This document shows, in pieces, positions 8,780-16,266 of a stretch of 27,521 nucleotides of DNA. Under the pieces are notes generated by a model that saw only the letters and a program-made list of their open reading frames with translations, ran no database searches and was not told the origin of the DNA. Made by a program: the position numbers and the translations under genes. This stretch comes from Desulfofustis sp. (lineage in GTDB: Bacteria > Desulfobacterota > Desulfobulbia > Desulfobulbales > Desulfocapsaceae), in contig JARFQM010000048.1 of NCBI GenBank assembly GCA_029287755.1, positions 1-27,521 of the forward strand, read 5' to 3'. Positions within the stretch are counted from its first letter, which is position 1. Every line of letters starts with the position of its first letter.

Positions 8780-9082
8780 TTAGGAAATTTTATCATACCC
8801 GGTTTTTAGAAAACGCCGTCCGTATAATCTCAGGCTGAACTTTCTCCTGATAATTGCCTCACTGCCCAATCCAGTCAATACAAATCGTCGCAGTAACCGC
8901 AAAAAAGGCTTAATCGCCCTGCCAAGCAGGACCGTGACAGAGGTAATCACCCTGCCATGAAGCTCTATAAGCCGCGGTGCAACAGTGTGTGTCTGCTCTA
9001 CTGTTACCATCCTGCCGCAATGAGAGCATCCCCTTATCATTATGTGGGTTTTTCCATAAGCGGGGTGCTCATTCTTCCTCAT
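8780..9082 (-). CDS. Small hypothetical ORF upstream of the reductase gene (doubtful)
   Basis: A 100-codon open frame ending 25 bases before the reductase start. Its translation has a single CSHCG pair that might be half of a zinc ribbon, followed by a basic region rich in R, L and V. I recognise no family. The start at 9082 sits only about 17 bases downstream of a predicted -10 box and has no clear ribosome binding site. The stretch may therefore instead be the untranslated leader of the reductase/gabT transcript. It is listed so that the 555-base gap between the reductase and the mmsA-like gene is accounted for. Confidence 0.3.
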   Translation of the reverse strand: MRKNEHPAYGKTHIMIRGCSHCGRMVTVEQTHTVAPRLIELHGRVITSVTVLLGRAIKPFLRLLRRFVLTGLGSEAIIRRKFSLRLYGRRFLKTGYDKIS

Positions 9083-9098
9083 TGAGATAAATTACCTT

Positions 9099-9127
9099 AT
9101 TAAATTCAAGATATTATCAAATCACAA
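9099..9127 (-). promoter_or_regulatory. Candidate sigma-70 promoter of the reductase/gabT unit
   Basis: On the minus strand, TTGTGA (9127-9122) is followed after exactly 17 bases by TTTAAT (9104-9099). It lies back-to-back with the mmsA-like promoter at 9159-9188, making a compact divergent control region. I see no convincing copy of the shared 19-bp operator on this side. Confidence 0.45.
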
Positions 9128-9158
9128 AGGACGACGAAAAGGGGCAGGGAAAAGACGC

Positions 9159-9188
9159 TTGACATAGACCTGATGTCTGATATATTAG
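9159..9188 (+). promoter_or_regulatory. Promoter and shared operator upstream of the mmsA-like/TRAP unit
   Basis: TTGACA at 9159-9164 is followed by CTGATGTCTGATATATTAG (9170-9188), which includes -10 candidates TATATT (16-bp spacing) or ATATTA (17-bp). The element matches the xsc upstream site in sequence and in its distance from the TTGACA box, where both start TGATGT six bases after the box. Arms CTGAT/ATTAG and tandem 7-mers TGATGTC-TGATATA are visible. The mmsA-like ATG is about 120 bases downstream. A GntR-type repressor site overlapping the promoter is the natural reading. Confidence 0.7.
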
Positions 9189-9309
9189 AGATCAGCGGCT
9201 CATCTATTCCCAGACCCAGCTTTTTCGGGACACGGCTCCAGGGGGAACGCATCGGGTAATTTCTCAGGCTTTATCTCTTTCATAAAAACCAAGCAAAGGA
9301 GTTTATACT

Positions 9310-10866
9310 ATGTCATCACACGAGCAAAACTTCAAAATTCGAAATTTTATTCACGGCGAATGGGTGGAAGAGAGTGACGTCGAGATGGTACCTCTTTACA
9401 ACCCCTCCACGGGCGAGCAGATAGGCGAAGTGCCGCTGTCTTCTGAAAAATCTTCAATCGAGTCCATAGACTCGGCCTATTCGGCCTATGATTCCTGGAG
9501 AAAATTGCCCCTGTCCAAGCGGATGTCCTACATTTTCGATCTCAGGCAGACGGTCATAGATCAGGAAGAAGATCTGGCCGTTGCCATCGCCGTCGATCAG
9601 GCAAAACATATCAGTGAGGCCCGGGGCGAGATCCGGCGGATCATTGAGATAATCGAGACCACCTGCTCGGTTCCCACCCTGCTGCAGGGTGAAAACCTCC
9701 AGGGGATCTCGGCCAATATCAACGGCCGGGTGGTCAAGGAGCCCCTGGGCGTGTTTGGGGGGGTGTCCCCTTTTAATTTTCCAGCCCTGGTGTTCGCCTG
9801 GTTCGTTCCCTTTGCCATTGCAGTCGGCAACACTTTCATCTATAAACCCTCGACCCAGTCACCGCTCTTCATGCAGAAAATTGGTGATATCTTCAATACC
9901 ATCGGTCTTCCCCATGGCGTCGTAAATATTATCCATGGGAACCGCACCATTCCAGGCACTTGGTACGAGAATCCCAAGATGAGCGGAGTCTGCCTGGTCG
10001 GTTCGACCCCCACTGCAAAAAAGATGGCTGAGGCCTGCGGGCGCGGTGGCAAACGAAGCATGCTGCTCGGCGGGGCGAAAAATATCCTCGTCGCCATGGA
10101 AGATCTGCAGCCCGACGTCTTTATAGACAATTTCATCCATTCCTGTTTCGGCTCAGCAGGCCAGCGCTGCCTGGCGGGGTCGATTGTTGCGGCCGTGCCC
10201 GAAATCTACGATTCTCTTCTGGAGAGAATGATCGAAGCAGGCAAAGGGATCGTGACCGGCGATGCCCTTGACCCGGATGTCTACATGGGTCCGGTTATCT
10301 CTGCTGCAGCGAAAAAGAAGATCGAAGAATACATAGAAATCGGCATCAAGGAAGGATCCAACCTGGTCCTGGACGGCCGTAATCCTGAACTGCCCGAGAA
10401 AAATAAGAACGGCTATTTCGTGGCGCCAACCATTTTCGAGGGTGTTACGCCGTGCCGCACCATCGCCAAGGAAGAAATCTTCGGCCCGGTTGTATCCGTG
10501 ATGAAAATCCGGGATCTCGACGATGTCCTCGACATCATTCGGGCTCAACCTTTTGGCAACGGGGCTTGTATTTTTACCCAGAACCAGTATTACACCGAAA
10601 AGTTCATCTCGGAAGCCAATGCCGGTATGGTCGGTGTTAATGTCGGAGTCTGCGCTCCCCATCCTTACCTGCCCTTTGGCGGGATCAAAGACTCCCACCT
10701 CGGAACAAATAAAGTCCAGGGCAAAGACGGGATTGACTTTTTTGTCCAGAACAAGATTGCCACCATCCGGGTCGCGCCTCCGACGGGCCATTACAGCAGC
10801 GCTGCGGCAGAAGAGGGCGGGGTAGCGAAAGAAAAGGCCGCGGTGCGGAGCTGCGTCGCTTCCTAA
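9310..10866 (+). CDS. mmsA: CoA-acylating (methyl)malonate-semialdehyde dehydrogenase-like ALDH
   Basis: A 518-residue aldehyde dehydrogenase with a good AAAGGAG site before the ATG. Landmarks are NPSTGE near the start, SPFNFPAL at 153-160, cofactor lysine K179, and the catalytic cysteine C287 in GSAGQRCLAGS, a signature of the methylmalonate-semialdehyde dehydrogenase group. The general-base Glu of hydrolytic ALDHs is replaced in GGAKN (255-259), as expected for an enzyme that transfers the acyl group to CoA. R286 and an Arg near 110 correspond to arginines that hold the carboxylate of malonate semialdehyde in characterised relatives. The usual reaction gives acetyl- or propionyl-CoA plus CO2 and NADH. 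It heads an operon with a TRAP transporter and shares an operator with xsc, so an acidic C2/C3 aldehyde such as sulfoacetaldehyde is an alternative substrate. The symbol names the family. Confidence 0.85.
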   Translation: MSSHEQNFKIRNFIHGEWVEESDVEMVPLYNPSTGEQIGEVPLSSEKSSIESIDSAYSAYDSWRKLPLSKRMSYIFDLRQTVIDQEEDLAVAIAVDQAKHISEARGEIRRIIEIIETTCSVPTLLQGENLQGISANINGRVVKEPLGVFGGVSPFNFPALVFAWFVPFAIAVGNTFIYKPSTQSPLFMQKIGDIFNTIGLPHGVVNIIHGNRTIPGTWYENPKMSGVCLVGSTPTAKKMAEACGRGGKRSMLLGGAKNILVAMEDLQPDVFIDNFIHSCFGSAGQRCLAGSIVAAVPEIYDSLLERMIEAGKGIVTGDALDPDVYMGPVISAAAKKKIEEYIEIGIKEGSNLVLDGRNPELPEKNKNGYFVAPTIFEGVTPCRTIAKEEIFGPVVSVMKIRDLDDVLDIIRAQPFGNGACIFTQNQYYTEKFISEANAGMVGVNVGVCAPHPYLPFGGIKDSHLGTNKVQGKDGIDFFVQNKIATIRVAPPTGHYSSAAAEEGGVAKEKAAVRSCVAS

Positions 10867-10891
10867 GTGCCCGCCAGACACGAGGAGGATT

Positions 10892-10921
10892 GTGAGCGCA
10901 TTTAAACGGGGTGAGAATTAG
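10892..10921 (+). CDS. Possible nine-codon mini-ORF between the mmsA-like gene and dctM
   Basis: A strong GAGGAGG box (10882-10888) is followed by GTG at 10892 and the reading MSAFKRGEN, then TAG at 10919-10921. A good ribosome binding site with no long gene after it is unusual. It could be a short leader-type ORF, or the relic of a lost start, in the 230-base gap before dctM. There is no evidence beyond the site itself. Confidence 0.2.
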   Translation: MSAFKRGEN

Positions 10922-11096
10922 ACGGGAGGGGGTTTTCAAAAATTGCCGGGGGACAAAATCTGTTATAGCGGAAATCGCACGGGTGTGGTTTCCTACATTT
11001 TCTCCAAGCAAGAAGTCATATGCCTATACCTTGACCCACGGGCTCGAGCACACCTCTCGCGGGCCCGGACACTGAAGGACGAACTGAGGAGAAGAC

Positions 11097-12404
11097 GTGA
11101 GTATTGAGCTGATCACCTTCCTTTATTTTGTGACCCTGTTTCTGGGATTGTTCCTCGGCCTGCCTGTTGCACTCGGCCTGGGCGGCACCGCCGTCATCTT
11201 CGCCGCGATTTATGAGCCCCGATCCCTGCTGGCTATCCCCAGCGCCTTCTTTTACACGCCCTGGAACCAGGTGCTCGTCACCGTGCCGCTCTTTTTGTTC
11301 ATGGGCAGCCTGATCCGCTTCTCCGGCATTGCCGAGGCCGCCTACGATGCCGTCTATAAACTCATCGGCCACATCCACGGCGGCCTGGCCATGGGAACAG
11401 TGGTGGTGTGCACGATCTTCGCGGCAATCACCGGCATTACCCCACCGGCAACCATTACCATGGGTCAGATCGCCTATCCGTCGATGATGAAATACAAGTA
11501 TAAAAAGGCGATCGCCATCGGCTCCATCGGCTCCGGGGGGGCGCTTGGAGCGCTTATTCCCCCCAGTGTGCCTTTCATCTTCTATGGGCTGCTGGCCAAA
11601 GTTTCGATCGGCGGCCTCTTTCTGGGCGGCGTGCTGCCGGGCCTGATGCTGGCTTTCTTTTACATCACCTACATCGGTATCCGCTGCAAACTGCAACCCC
11701 ACATCGGCCCGGCCATACCGGACGACGAGCAGTTTTCCGTCGGGGAAAAGATGCGGGCGCTGTTGAACATCTGGCCCTTTCTGGTCTTGATCTTCATGGT
11801 GCTTGGCGCCATCTGGGGCGGGATTGCGACGCCGTCGGAAGCCGCCGCCTTCGGCGCTACCGGTGCCCTGCTGATCAATATCATTTACCGCAAACTCACC
11901 TGGCAGGTACTGAAGAACGCGCTGGAGACCACCATCAAGCTCAGCGGCATGGGGTTTTGGATCCTGATCGGCGCCAACATCTACCTGAACATCTTCAACT
12001 CGCTGGGCTGCCAGGAGCTGGTCACTTCGATGGTTCTCGGCATGCCGGGCGGGGAAACCGGCATCTTACTAATGATGATGTTCATCGTGCTGCTGCTCGG
12101 CATGGTCATGGACGACTGGGCCATCATCATGCTCTGCACCCCTCTCTACGTGCCGATCCTTAATGAACTGGGAGTGGACAAGCTGTGGTTCGGCGTGTTG
12201 TTCATCGTCAACATCCAGGTCGCCTACCTCACTCCGCCGTTTGGTTTCGTGCTGTTCTGGATCAAGAGTGTGATGCCTCCTGACGTGACCATGGGGGATA
12301 TCTACCGGTCGGTTGGACCATTTATTCTCCTGCAGTTGCTTGGCCTCGCCCTGATCTTTATATTCCCGCAGATCGGCACCTGGCTGCCAAGCCTGATGAA
12401 TTGA
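11097..12404 (+). CDS. dctM: TRAP transporter large permease subunit (DctM type)
   Basis: A 435-residue membrane protein with a GTG start at 11097 behind AGGAG. It has about twelve or more hydrophobic segments, and the family features LGLPVALGLGG near the N-terminus, the re-entrant ITGITPPATITMG, GALIPPSVPFIFYG and MDDWAIIMLCTPL. DctM subunits form the Na+-driven elevator channel of tripartite ATP-independent periplasmic transporters and work with DctQ and a periplasmic DctP protein. All three are encoded in order here, downstream of the acylating dehydrogenase. Sulfonate importers of this class are known for taurine, isethionate, sulfolactate and dihydroxypropanesulfonate, so a sulfonate is a reasonable substrate in this locus. 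A carboxylate cannot be excluded. Confidence 0.93.
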   Translation: MSIELITFLYFVTLFLGLFLGLPVALGLGGTAVIFAAIYEPRSLLAIPSAFFYTPWNQVLVTVPLFLFMGSLIRFSGIAEAAYDAVYKLIGHIHGGLAMGTVVVCTIFAAITGITPPATITMGQIAYPSMMKYKYKKAIAIGSIGSGGALGALIPPSVPFIFYGLLAKVSIGGLFLGGVLPGLMLAFFYITYIGIRCKLQPHIGPAIPDDEQFSVGEKMRALLNIWPFLVLIFMVLGAIWGGIATPSEAAAFGATGALLINIIYRKLTWQVLKNALETTIKLSGMGFWILIGANIYLNIFNSLGCQELVTSMVLGMPGGETGILLMMMFIVLLLGMVMDDWAIIMLCTPLYVPILNELGVDKLWFGVLFIVNIQVAYLTPPFGFVLFWIKSVMPPDVTMGDIYRSVGPFILLQLLGLALIFIFPQIGTWLPSLMN

Positions 12405-12426
12405 TACGTTCAGGGGGACAAAAGTA

Positions 12427-12456
12427 ATGAAAACGCTTATTGTATGCTCACATTAA
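12427..12456 (+). CDS. Possible nine-codon mini-ORF between dctM and dctQ
   Basis: AGGGGG followed by ATG at 12427 reads MKTLIVCSH and stops at 12454-12456, before the dctQ start at 12476. It is the second short frame with a ribosome binding site in this operon. It may couple translation of dctM and dctQ, or it may be chance; no other support is visible. Confidence 0.18.
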   Translation: MKTLIVCSH

Positions 12457-12475
12457 CCATCGGTTGGAGAGTAAT

Positions 12476-12997
12476 ATGAGTTTGTGGCAGAGATACGAAA
12501 AGGCGATCGACTTGATTTCGGCATTATTGGGAAGAATCGGCTGGGTTCTGATTCTCTACTGCACTTTAGCCGGGGTGACCGATGTCTTCCTGCGCTATGT
12601 CCTGAACTCACCGTCGCTGTGGATTGCCCCGACCGTTCAGGCGGCCCTGGTGCTGATGGCCTGCACCGGCGGCGTTTATGCGCTCAACGCCGACGCCTTC
12701 GTAAAGCTTGATTTGTTTTACGCAAACTTTTCACCACGGATGAAAGCGATCTGCGACATTTGCACCAGTTCGCTGACCTTTCTTTTCCTGTCAGTTCTGA
12801 TCTGGAAAGGCTATCAAGCGGCGAAGATGTCGATTATGCTCAAACAGGTAACGCCGGACGCGATCCCTATTCCGATCTACCCGATCAAAACGCTGATTCC
12901 GATCACTGCAGTCATTATCACACTTGTGGTGATAAAAAAATTAGGCAATGATATCAATACATTGATAAATCCGGGTAAGCACCCGCCAAAACCCTGA
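12476..12997 (+). CDS. dctQ: TRAP transporter small permease subunit (DctQ type)
   Basis: A 173-residue protein. The ATG at 12476 follows GGAGAG; the frame opens earlier at 12440, but only with a poor start. Four hydrophobic helices can be traced: residues ~12-38 around LLGRIGWVLILYC, ~45-65, ~85-107 and ~128-150. The DctQ hallmark pattern of an Arg after the first helix (DVFLRYVLNSP) followed by W and P is present. DctQ is the small membrane partner that forms a tight complex with DctM. It lies between dctM (71-base gap) and the receptor gene dctP (122-base gap with hairpins). Confidence 0.92.
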   Translation: MSLWQRYEKAIDLISALLGRIGWVLILYCTLAGVTDVFLRYVLNSPSLWIAPTVQAALVLMACTGGVYALNADAFVKLDLFYANFSPRMKAICDICTSSLTFLFLSVLIWKGYQAAKMSIMLKQVTPDAIPIPIYPIKTLIPITAVIITLVVIKKLGNDINTLINPGKHPPKP

Positions 12998-13007
12998 AAT
13001 TGAATGT

Positions 13008-13083
13008 GGAAACGGGATTTTTCCCCGCTTCCAGACCACAGAGAAAGCAGAGGGGCCCAAACGCTGGACACCGTGGCTTTCTC
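13008..13083 (+). other. Intercistronic hairpins between dctQ and dctP
   Basis: Two stems lie in the 122-base gap. The first is GGAA-A-CGGG pairing with CCCG-C-TTCC (13008-13032, one mismatch). The second is a perfect 8-bp pair, GAGAAAGC (13041-13048) with GCTTTCTC (13076-13083). Neither ends in a U-run. Such stems commonly protect or separate the downstream message, allowing the abundant binding protein to be made in excess of the membrane subunits. Confidence 0.45.
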
Positions 13084-13119
13084 ACCAAGAACAAACAGCA
13101 ATACCAGGAGGTAGAGACT

Positions 13120-14175
13120 ATGAAGAAACTGTCGTATGGATTGGCTGCAGCAGTGCTTGCCTGCAGCATGCTGGTGCAGCCGATGAGCGCGAGCGCCCAA
13201 GAAGCCTATGGAAAGCCGGACAAGGTCACCAAATGGGTATTCCAGCCGTGTTTTGATTCATCGGATGCCGGCTGGGCCAATGGCATCGTGCCCTGGATCA
13301 AGATGGTCGAGGAAGCTACCGAGGGTACCATAAAGATTGAACTCCAGCCTGCCGGGGCGATTACCAGCGGCTCTGAGGCTTTTGGAGCAACCAGTGCCGG
13401 CATGATCGACGTCTATGCCGGTTGGGCCACCGTGTATGGCGGTGACATGCCTGAAGGCATGTTGGCCTTCGGCCTGGCCATGGGAGCCAACAACTGGCGT
13501 GATGCCTGGGCGGCCATGTGGGGCGATCCGAAATATCGTATCGGCGATCTGGTGCAGGCCGCGGCCAACGACCGCAATCTGCAGTGGGTGGGCTGGACCG
13601 ATCAGGGTCCTAACGCCATGTTCACCAATTTCCCGGTTAACAAGATGGAAGACCTGGCCGGCAAGAAGATGCGTGCCGGCGGGCCCCATGCCCTGTTCCA
13701 TGAGGCTATGGGCGGCGCTCCTGTAGCCATGGGTGCCGGTGACATCTACACCGCCATCAAGCTGGGCACCATCGACGGTACCTACTGGGATACCGGCGGC
13801 ATCGACGACATGGCCTTTCATGAAGTCATCAAATATGCCATTCAGCCCGGCTGGTGTCCGGCCCAGCACCAGGAGATTTACGTCAATTTGGATAAATGGA
13901 AAGCATTGAACCAGTGGCAGCGCGACCGCATCAACGAAGTGTTCATGTCTTCCTACTTCGAAACCAGCCGTATGCATGCTGAAGGCGTCGAGGAAGCCCT
14001 GGAAATACTAGAGAAGGCCGGCGGCGAGGTCATCTACATGTCCGAGGACGAGCTCAAGCGCATGCGTGAAAAGGCGATCACCGATATCTGGCCGAAAGTC
14101 GCGGAAAAATCCGAACGCAACGCCAAGGGTGTCGAACTGTGGAAACAGTTTCTGATGGACATTGGTGAGCTGTAA
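13120..14175 (+). CDS. dctP: TRAP transporter periplasmic solute receptor (DctP type)
   Basis: A 351-residue protein. The ATG at 13120 has an excellent CAGGAGGT site (13105-13112) and opens a signal peptide, MKKLSYGLAAAVLACSMLVQ, with probable cleavage after ASA at residue 26; the frame starting at 13000 is spurious. The mature part has the DctP layout: a KWVFQ first strand, an ELQPAGAI loop, and the ligand-anchoring arginine in LAGKKMRAGG, followed by the long C-terminal helices. In characterised receptors this Arg grips an acidic group, usually a carboxylate; in taurine and isethionate receptors it could hold a sulfonate. The binding site is rich in Trp and Gly (TYWDTGGIDD), suggesting a small acidic ligand. 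It is last in the operon and followed by a strong hairpin. Confidence 0.92.
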   Translation: MKKLSYGLAAAVLACSMLVQPMSASAQEAYGKPDKVTKWVFQPCFDSSDAGWANGIVPWIKMVEEATEGTIKIELQPAGAITSGSEAFGATSAGMIDVYAGWATVYGGDMPEGMLAFGLAMGANNWRDAWAAMWGDPKYRIGDLVQAAANDRNLQWVGWTDQGPNAMFTNFPVNKMEDLAGKKMRAGGPHALFHEAMGGAPVAMGAGDIYTAIKLGTIDGTYWDTGGIDDMAFHEVIKYAIQPGWCPAQHQEIYVNLDKWKALNQWQRDRINEVFMSSYFETSRMHAEGVEEALEILEKAGGEVIYMSEDELKRMREKAITDIWPKVAEKSERNAKGVELWKQFLMDIGEL

Positions 14176-14227
14176 ACAGCCGTGAACGTTAATTGATTTT
14201 TATCGGGCTGTTTCGACTTCGACATTA

Positions 14228-14270
14228 GGCGGGTCTGTACTTCCTTCAAGGGAAGCGCGGACCCGCCTTT
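14228..14270. terminator. Strong hairpin between convergent dctP and Fe-ADH genes
   Basis: GGCGGGTCTG (14228-14237) pairs with CGGACCCGCC (14258-14267) over 10 bp including one G-T pair. An inner CTTCC/GGAAG stem gives a long, nearly continuous hairpin. The following T-run is only three bases. It lies between two convergent operons and probably ends or insulates both. A further 7-bp dyad, AACAGCC/GGCTGTT (14175-14212), directly follows the dctP stop. Confidence 0.65.
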
Positions 14271-14321
14271 GACTTTCAAGCGACCAAATTCCCTCTCTCC
14301 AGAATCACCATCTCTGAGCTG

Positions 14322-15443
14322 CTAATCGAACAACATGGCTAATCGTCCGCGGGTAAGCGGCACCGGATGATTGTTCAGCCGCTCGAGGTTAACCCCGCCG
14401 ATTATCAAGGCATAATCCCCGGCATCCTTGATTCCAAAACTGGCAAATTCTGTTTTCAGGCCGATCGATTCCATCAGGCGATACCAGCAGTCAGTGCAGG
14501 CAGCTGCATTTTTGCAGCCGAACATGGTGTACAAATCATCCATGATCTGACCGAAGTAGACCGATCCGCGCCTATCTATCGAGTGCTCTCGATTTTCTTC
14601 ATTAATAGCGAAAAACCCGCCCAGTATCAGGGCCACTGCATGGCCGTGCGGAATTCCGTAATGGCTCGTCAAACTGTAGGAGAGTGCATGTGGAGCCGTC
14701 GTCTTGGTAATATTTATTGCCTGGCCCGCATAATGAGCGCCAAGCGCCATTTCCCGCCTTGCCGCCTTGCTGCCTGTGAGCACGGAATTTTCAAGGGAGG
14801 CAAGAATGGACTTGATTGCTTTTGAACCAAAGTACCTGCTACGTGTGGTCGAATGAACCGACCAGTATGATTCAACTCCCTGGCATAATGCGTCCATGCC
14901 GCTGACCGCACTTTGATAAGGTCCAGTGTTGTAAGTCAATTCGGCATCGACAATCACGAAATCGGGCAGCATATAGCGGTGCGCAACCGAGAACTTCCGG
15001 CCGTGAATGTACACCACGGCAAAATGAGTTGCCTCACTGCCTGTTCCTGATGTGGTAGGGATGGCCGCAAGCGGAACGCCCTTGGCGGTGATGCTCGATT
15101 TTTCTACAATTGCTGTATAGTCTTCACTGGGCTGGGCCGACAGGATCGTGACCAGCTTACCCATGTCAATGACGCTGCCGCCGCCGGCTGCAACGACGAG
15201 ATCAGGCCGGAAGGAACGCAGGAGGTTGACGCCTCGACCCACATCCTCCAGCCGCGGATTGACCTCAAACTCACTGAAGCGCTCGATGTCCAGCTGTGCC
15301 AGGTGTCGATACAGGGCTGCCTCGGCTCCGCTTGAAGTGAAGGAGTGCTGTCCCGTGACAAGTAGAATTTTCCGTGCATTGAGGCCAGCGGCTATATTCT
15401 TGATGGAGCTGATGCTTCCGCTCCCCAGAATTTCTGCTTGCAT
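14322..15443 (-). CDS. Iron-type alcohol dehydrogenase, candidate sulfoacetaldehyde/isethionate oxidoreductase
   Basis: A 373-residue group III (Fe-ADH) protein. The NAD-binding AAGGGSVIDMGK lies at ~85-96 and IPTTSGTGSEATH at 128-140. Metal-site positions correspond to D184, Q188, H252 and H266; residue 188 is His in classical Fe-ADHs such as FucO. The text around it (DALCQGVESYWS, NITKTTAPHALSY) resembles, from memory, phosphonoacetaldehyde reductases, which act on a phosphonate analogue of sulfoacetaldehyde. SarD of Bilophila, which reduces sulfoacetaldehyde to isethionate, is also an Fe-ADH. Here the gene is last in the xsc-tpa-ald-gntR unit, so reduction of surplus sulfoacetaldehyde, or oxidation of isethionate, is the best guess. 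The start is uncertain because the ribosome binding site is poor. No isethionate sulfite-lyase is in the window. Confidence 0.85.
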   Translation of the reverse strand: MQAEILGSGSISSIKNIAAGLNARKILLVTGQHSFTSSGAEAALYRHLAQLDIERFSEFEVNPRLEDVGRGVNLLRSFRPDLVVAAGGGSVIDMGKLVTILSAQPSEDYTAIVEKSSITAKGVPLAAIPTTSGTGSEATHFAVVYIHGRKFSVAHRYMLPDFVIVDAELTYNTGPYQSAVSGMDALCQGVESYWSVHSTTRSRYFGSKAIKSILASLENSVLTGSKAARREMALGAHYAGQAINITKTTAPHALSYSLTSHYGIPHGHAVALILGGFFAINEENREHSIDRRGSVYFGQIMDDLYTMFGCKNAAACTDCWYRLMESIGLKTEFASFGIKDAGDYALIIGGVNLERLNNHPVPLTRGRLAMLFD

Positions 15444-15480
15444 GCTATCAGTCTCAGCTGGAAGAAGCTCCCTTAACTCA

Positions 15481-15510
15481 GTTATAGAACTGCGAGGGAG
15501 ATTCCTGCAA
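15481..15510 (-). promoter_or_regulatory. Possible internal promoter before the Fe-ADH gene
   Basis: On the minus strand, TTGCAG (15510-15505) and TATAAC (15486-15481) are 18 bases apart in the 122-base gap after gntR. The -10 box lies in the loop region of a small dyad CAGTT-ATAG-AACTG, which might be an operator. It would allow the Fe-ADH gene to be expressed apart from xsc. Confidence 0.3.
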
Positions 15511-15565
15511 CGGATAAAGCGTAAAAAACTACCGGAGAAAATGCTGCGAATAGATAGCTGCCCGG

Positions 15566-16231
15566 TTATTTATCAACCCCATAGAAGGAGTAGATAAAAT
15601 CCTTCTGGACTGCAAACGACCAGTGCACGTCCTGGAGGATTCTCCCCGCACCATCCCCGTCACCCTGTTTCAGGCAAGCGATAACTTGTCCGTGTTCTTC
15701 ACAGTTTCTCAACTCCCACTCGCTAATATAGTTCTGTCGGGGGAAATCATAGAGGCGATGCTTTATGGGCAGGATGAATTTTTTCAGGGGTTCGTTGTCC
15801 GAGATCTCCAGATAAACGTTGTGAAACTTCAGATTGGTTGAAAAGAGTTTTGAGAAATCACCTTTTTTGATGTCCGAGATGATCGTCTCGTTCAGTTCTT
15901 CCAGCCTGTCGATATGGCGTGGGGTGATTTTGTCGATGCAGTTCGAAACAATAAATGCCTCCACCAGCCCGATGGCGTCGTAGGCATTTTTTACATCTTC
16001 GATCTGCAGTTTTTTTACCCGAACGCCTCTTCTTGGAAGAATCTCCACAAACCCTTCGAGCTCCAGGTGAATCAAGGCATCCCTCAGGGGGGTTTTGCTG
16101 ATACCCAGCTGCTTGGCAATATCTCCTATATGGATGGTTGAACCAGGGACCAGATGCCCCTGGTTCATCTGCCTTCTCAGGTAGGAGTATACCTGTTCGC
16201 TTAAAGATGAAAACTCCAGTTTTTCATCCAT
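15566..16231 (-). CDS. GntR-family regulator with FCD ligand domain
   Basis: A 221-residue protein. The winged helix-turn-helix spans ~10-74, with the GntR core IGDIAKQLGISKTPLRDALIHLE and a wing at LPRRGVRV. The C-terminal FCD helical bundle spans ~80-215 and keeps the three histidines that usually hold a metal: H137 (KFHNVY), H180 (CEEHGQ) and H203 (DVHW), with N133 in the position often held by Asp. FCD regulators normally bind a small organic acid and are mostly repressors released by it. The gene is the fourth in the xsc unit, 35 bp after ald, so it is probably autoregulated through the xsc operator. It is the only transcription factor in the window and therefore the best candidate for the shared 19-bp element. 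Confidence 0.9.
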   Translation of the reverse strand: MDEKLEFSSLSEQVYSYLRRQMNQGHLVPGSTIHIGDIAKQLGISKTPLRDALIHLELEGFVEILPRRGVRVKKLQIEDVKNAYDAIGLVEAFIVSNCIDKITPRHIDRLEELNETIISDIKKGDFSKLFSTNLKFHNVYLEISDNEPLKKFILPIKHRLYDFPRQNYISEWELRNCEEHGQVIACLKQGDGDGAGRILQDVHWSFAVQKDFIYSFYGVDK

Positions 16232-16266
16232 CTCACTGGTCCTTTTTATTATGATAAAGCCTCGTG

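Noticed and set aside
10153..10881. 242-codon minus-strand frame opposite the mmsA-like gene
   Set aside because: It overlaps a full-length aldehyde dehydrogenase; its translation shows no family features.
11016..11702. 228-codon minus-strand frame opposite dctM
   Set aside because: It is highly charged, of low complexity, and wholly antisense to a clear transporter gene.
13258..13977. 239-codon minus-strand frame opposite dctP
   Set aside because: It lies antisense to a receptor gene with signal peptide and strong ribosome binding site; no independent support.
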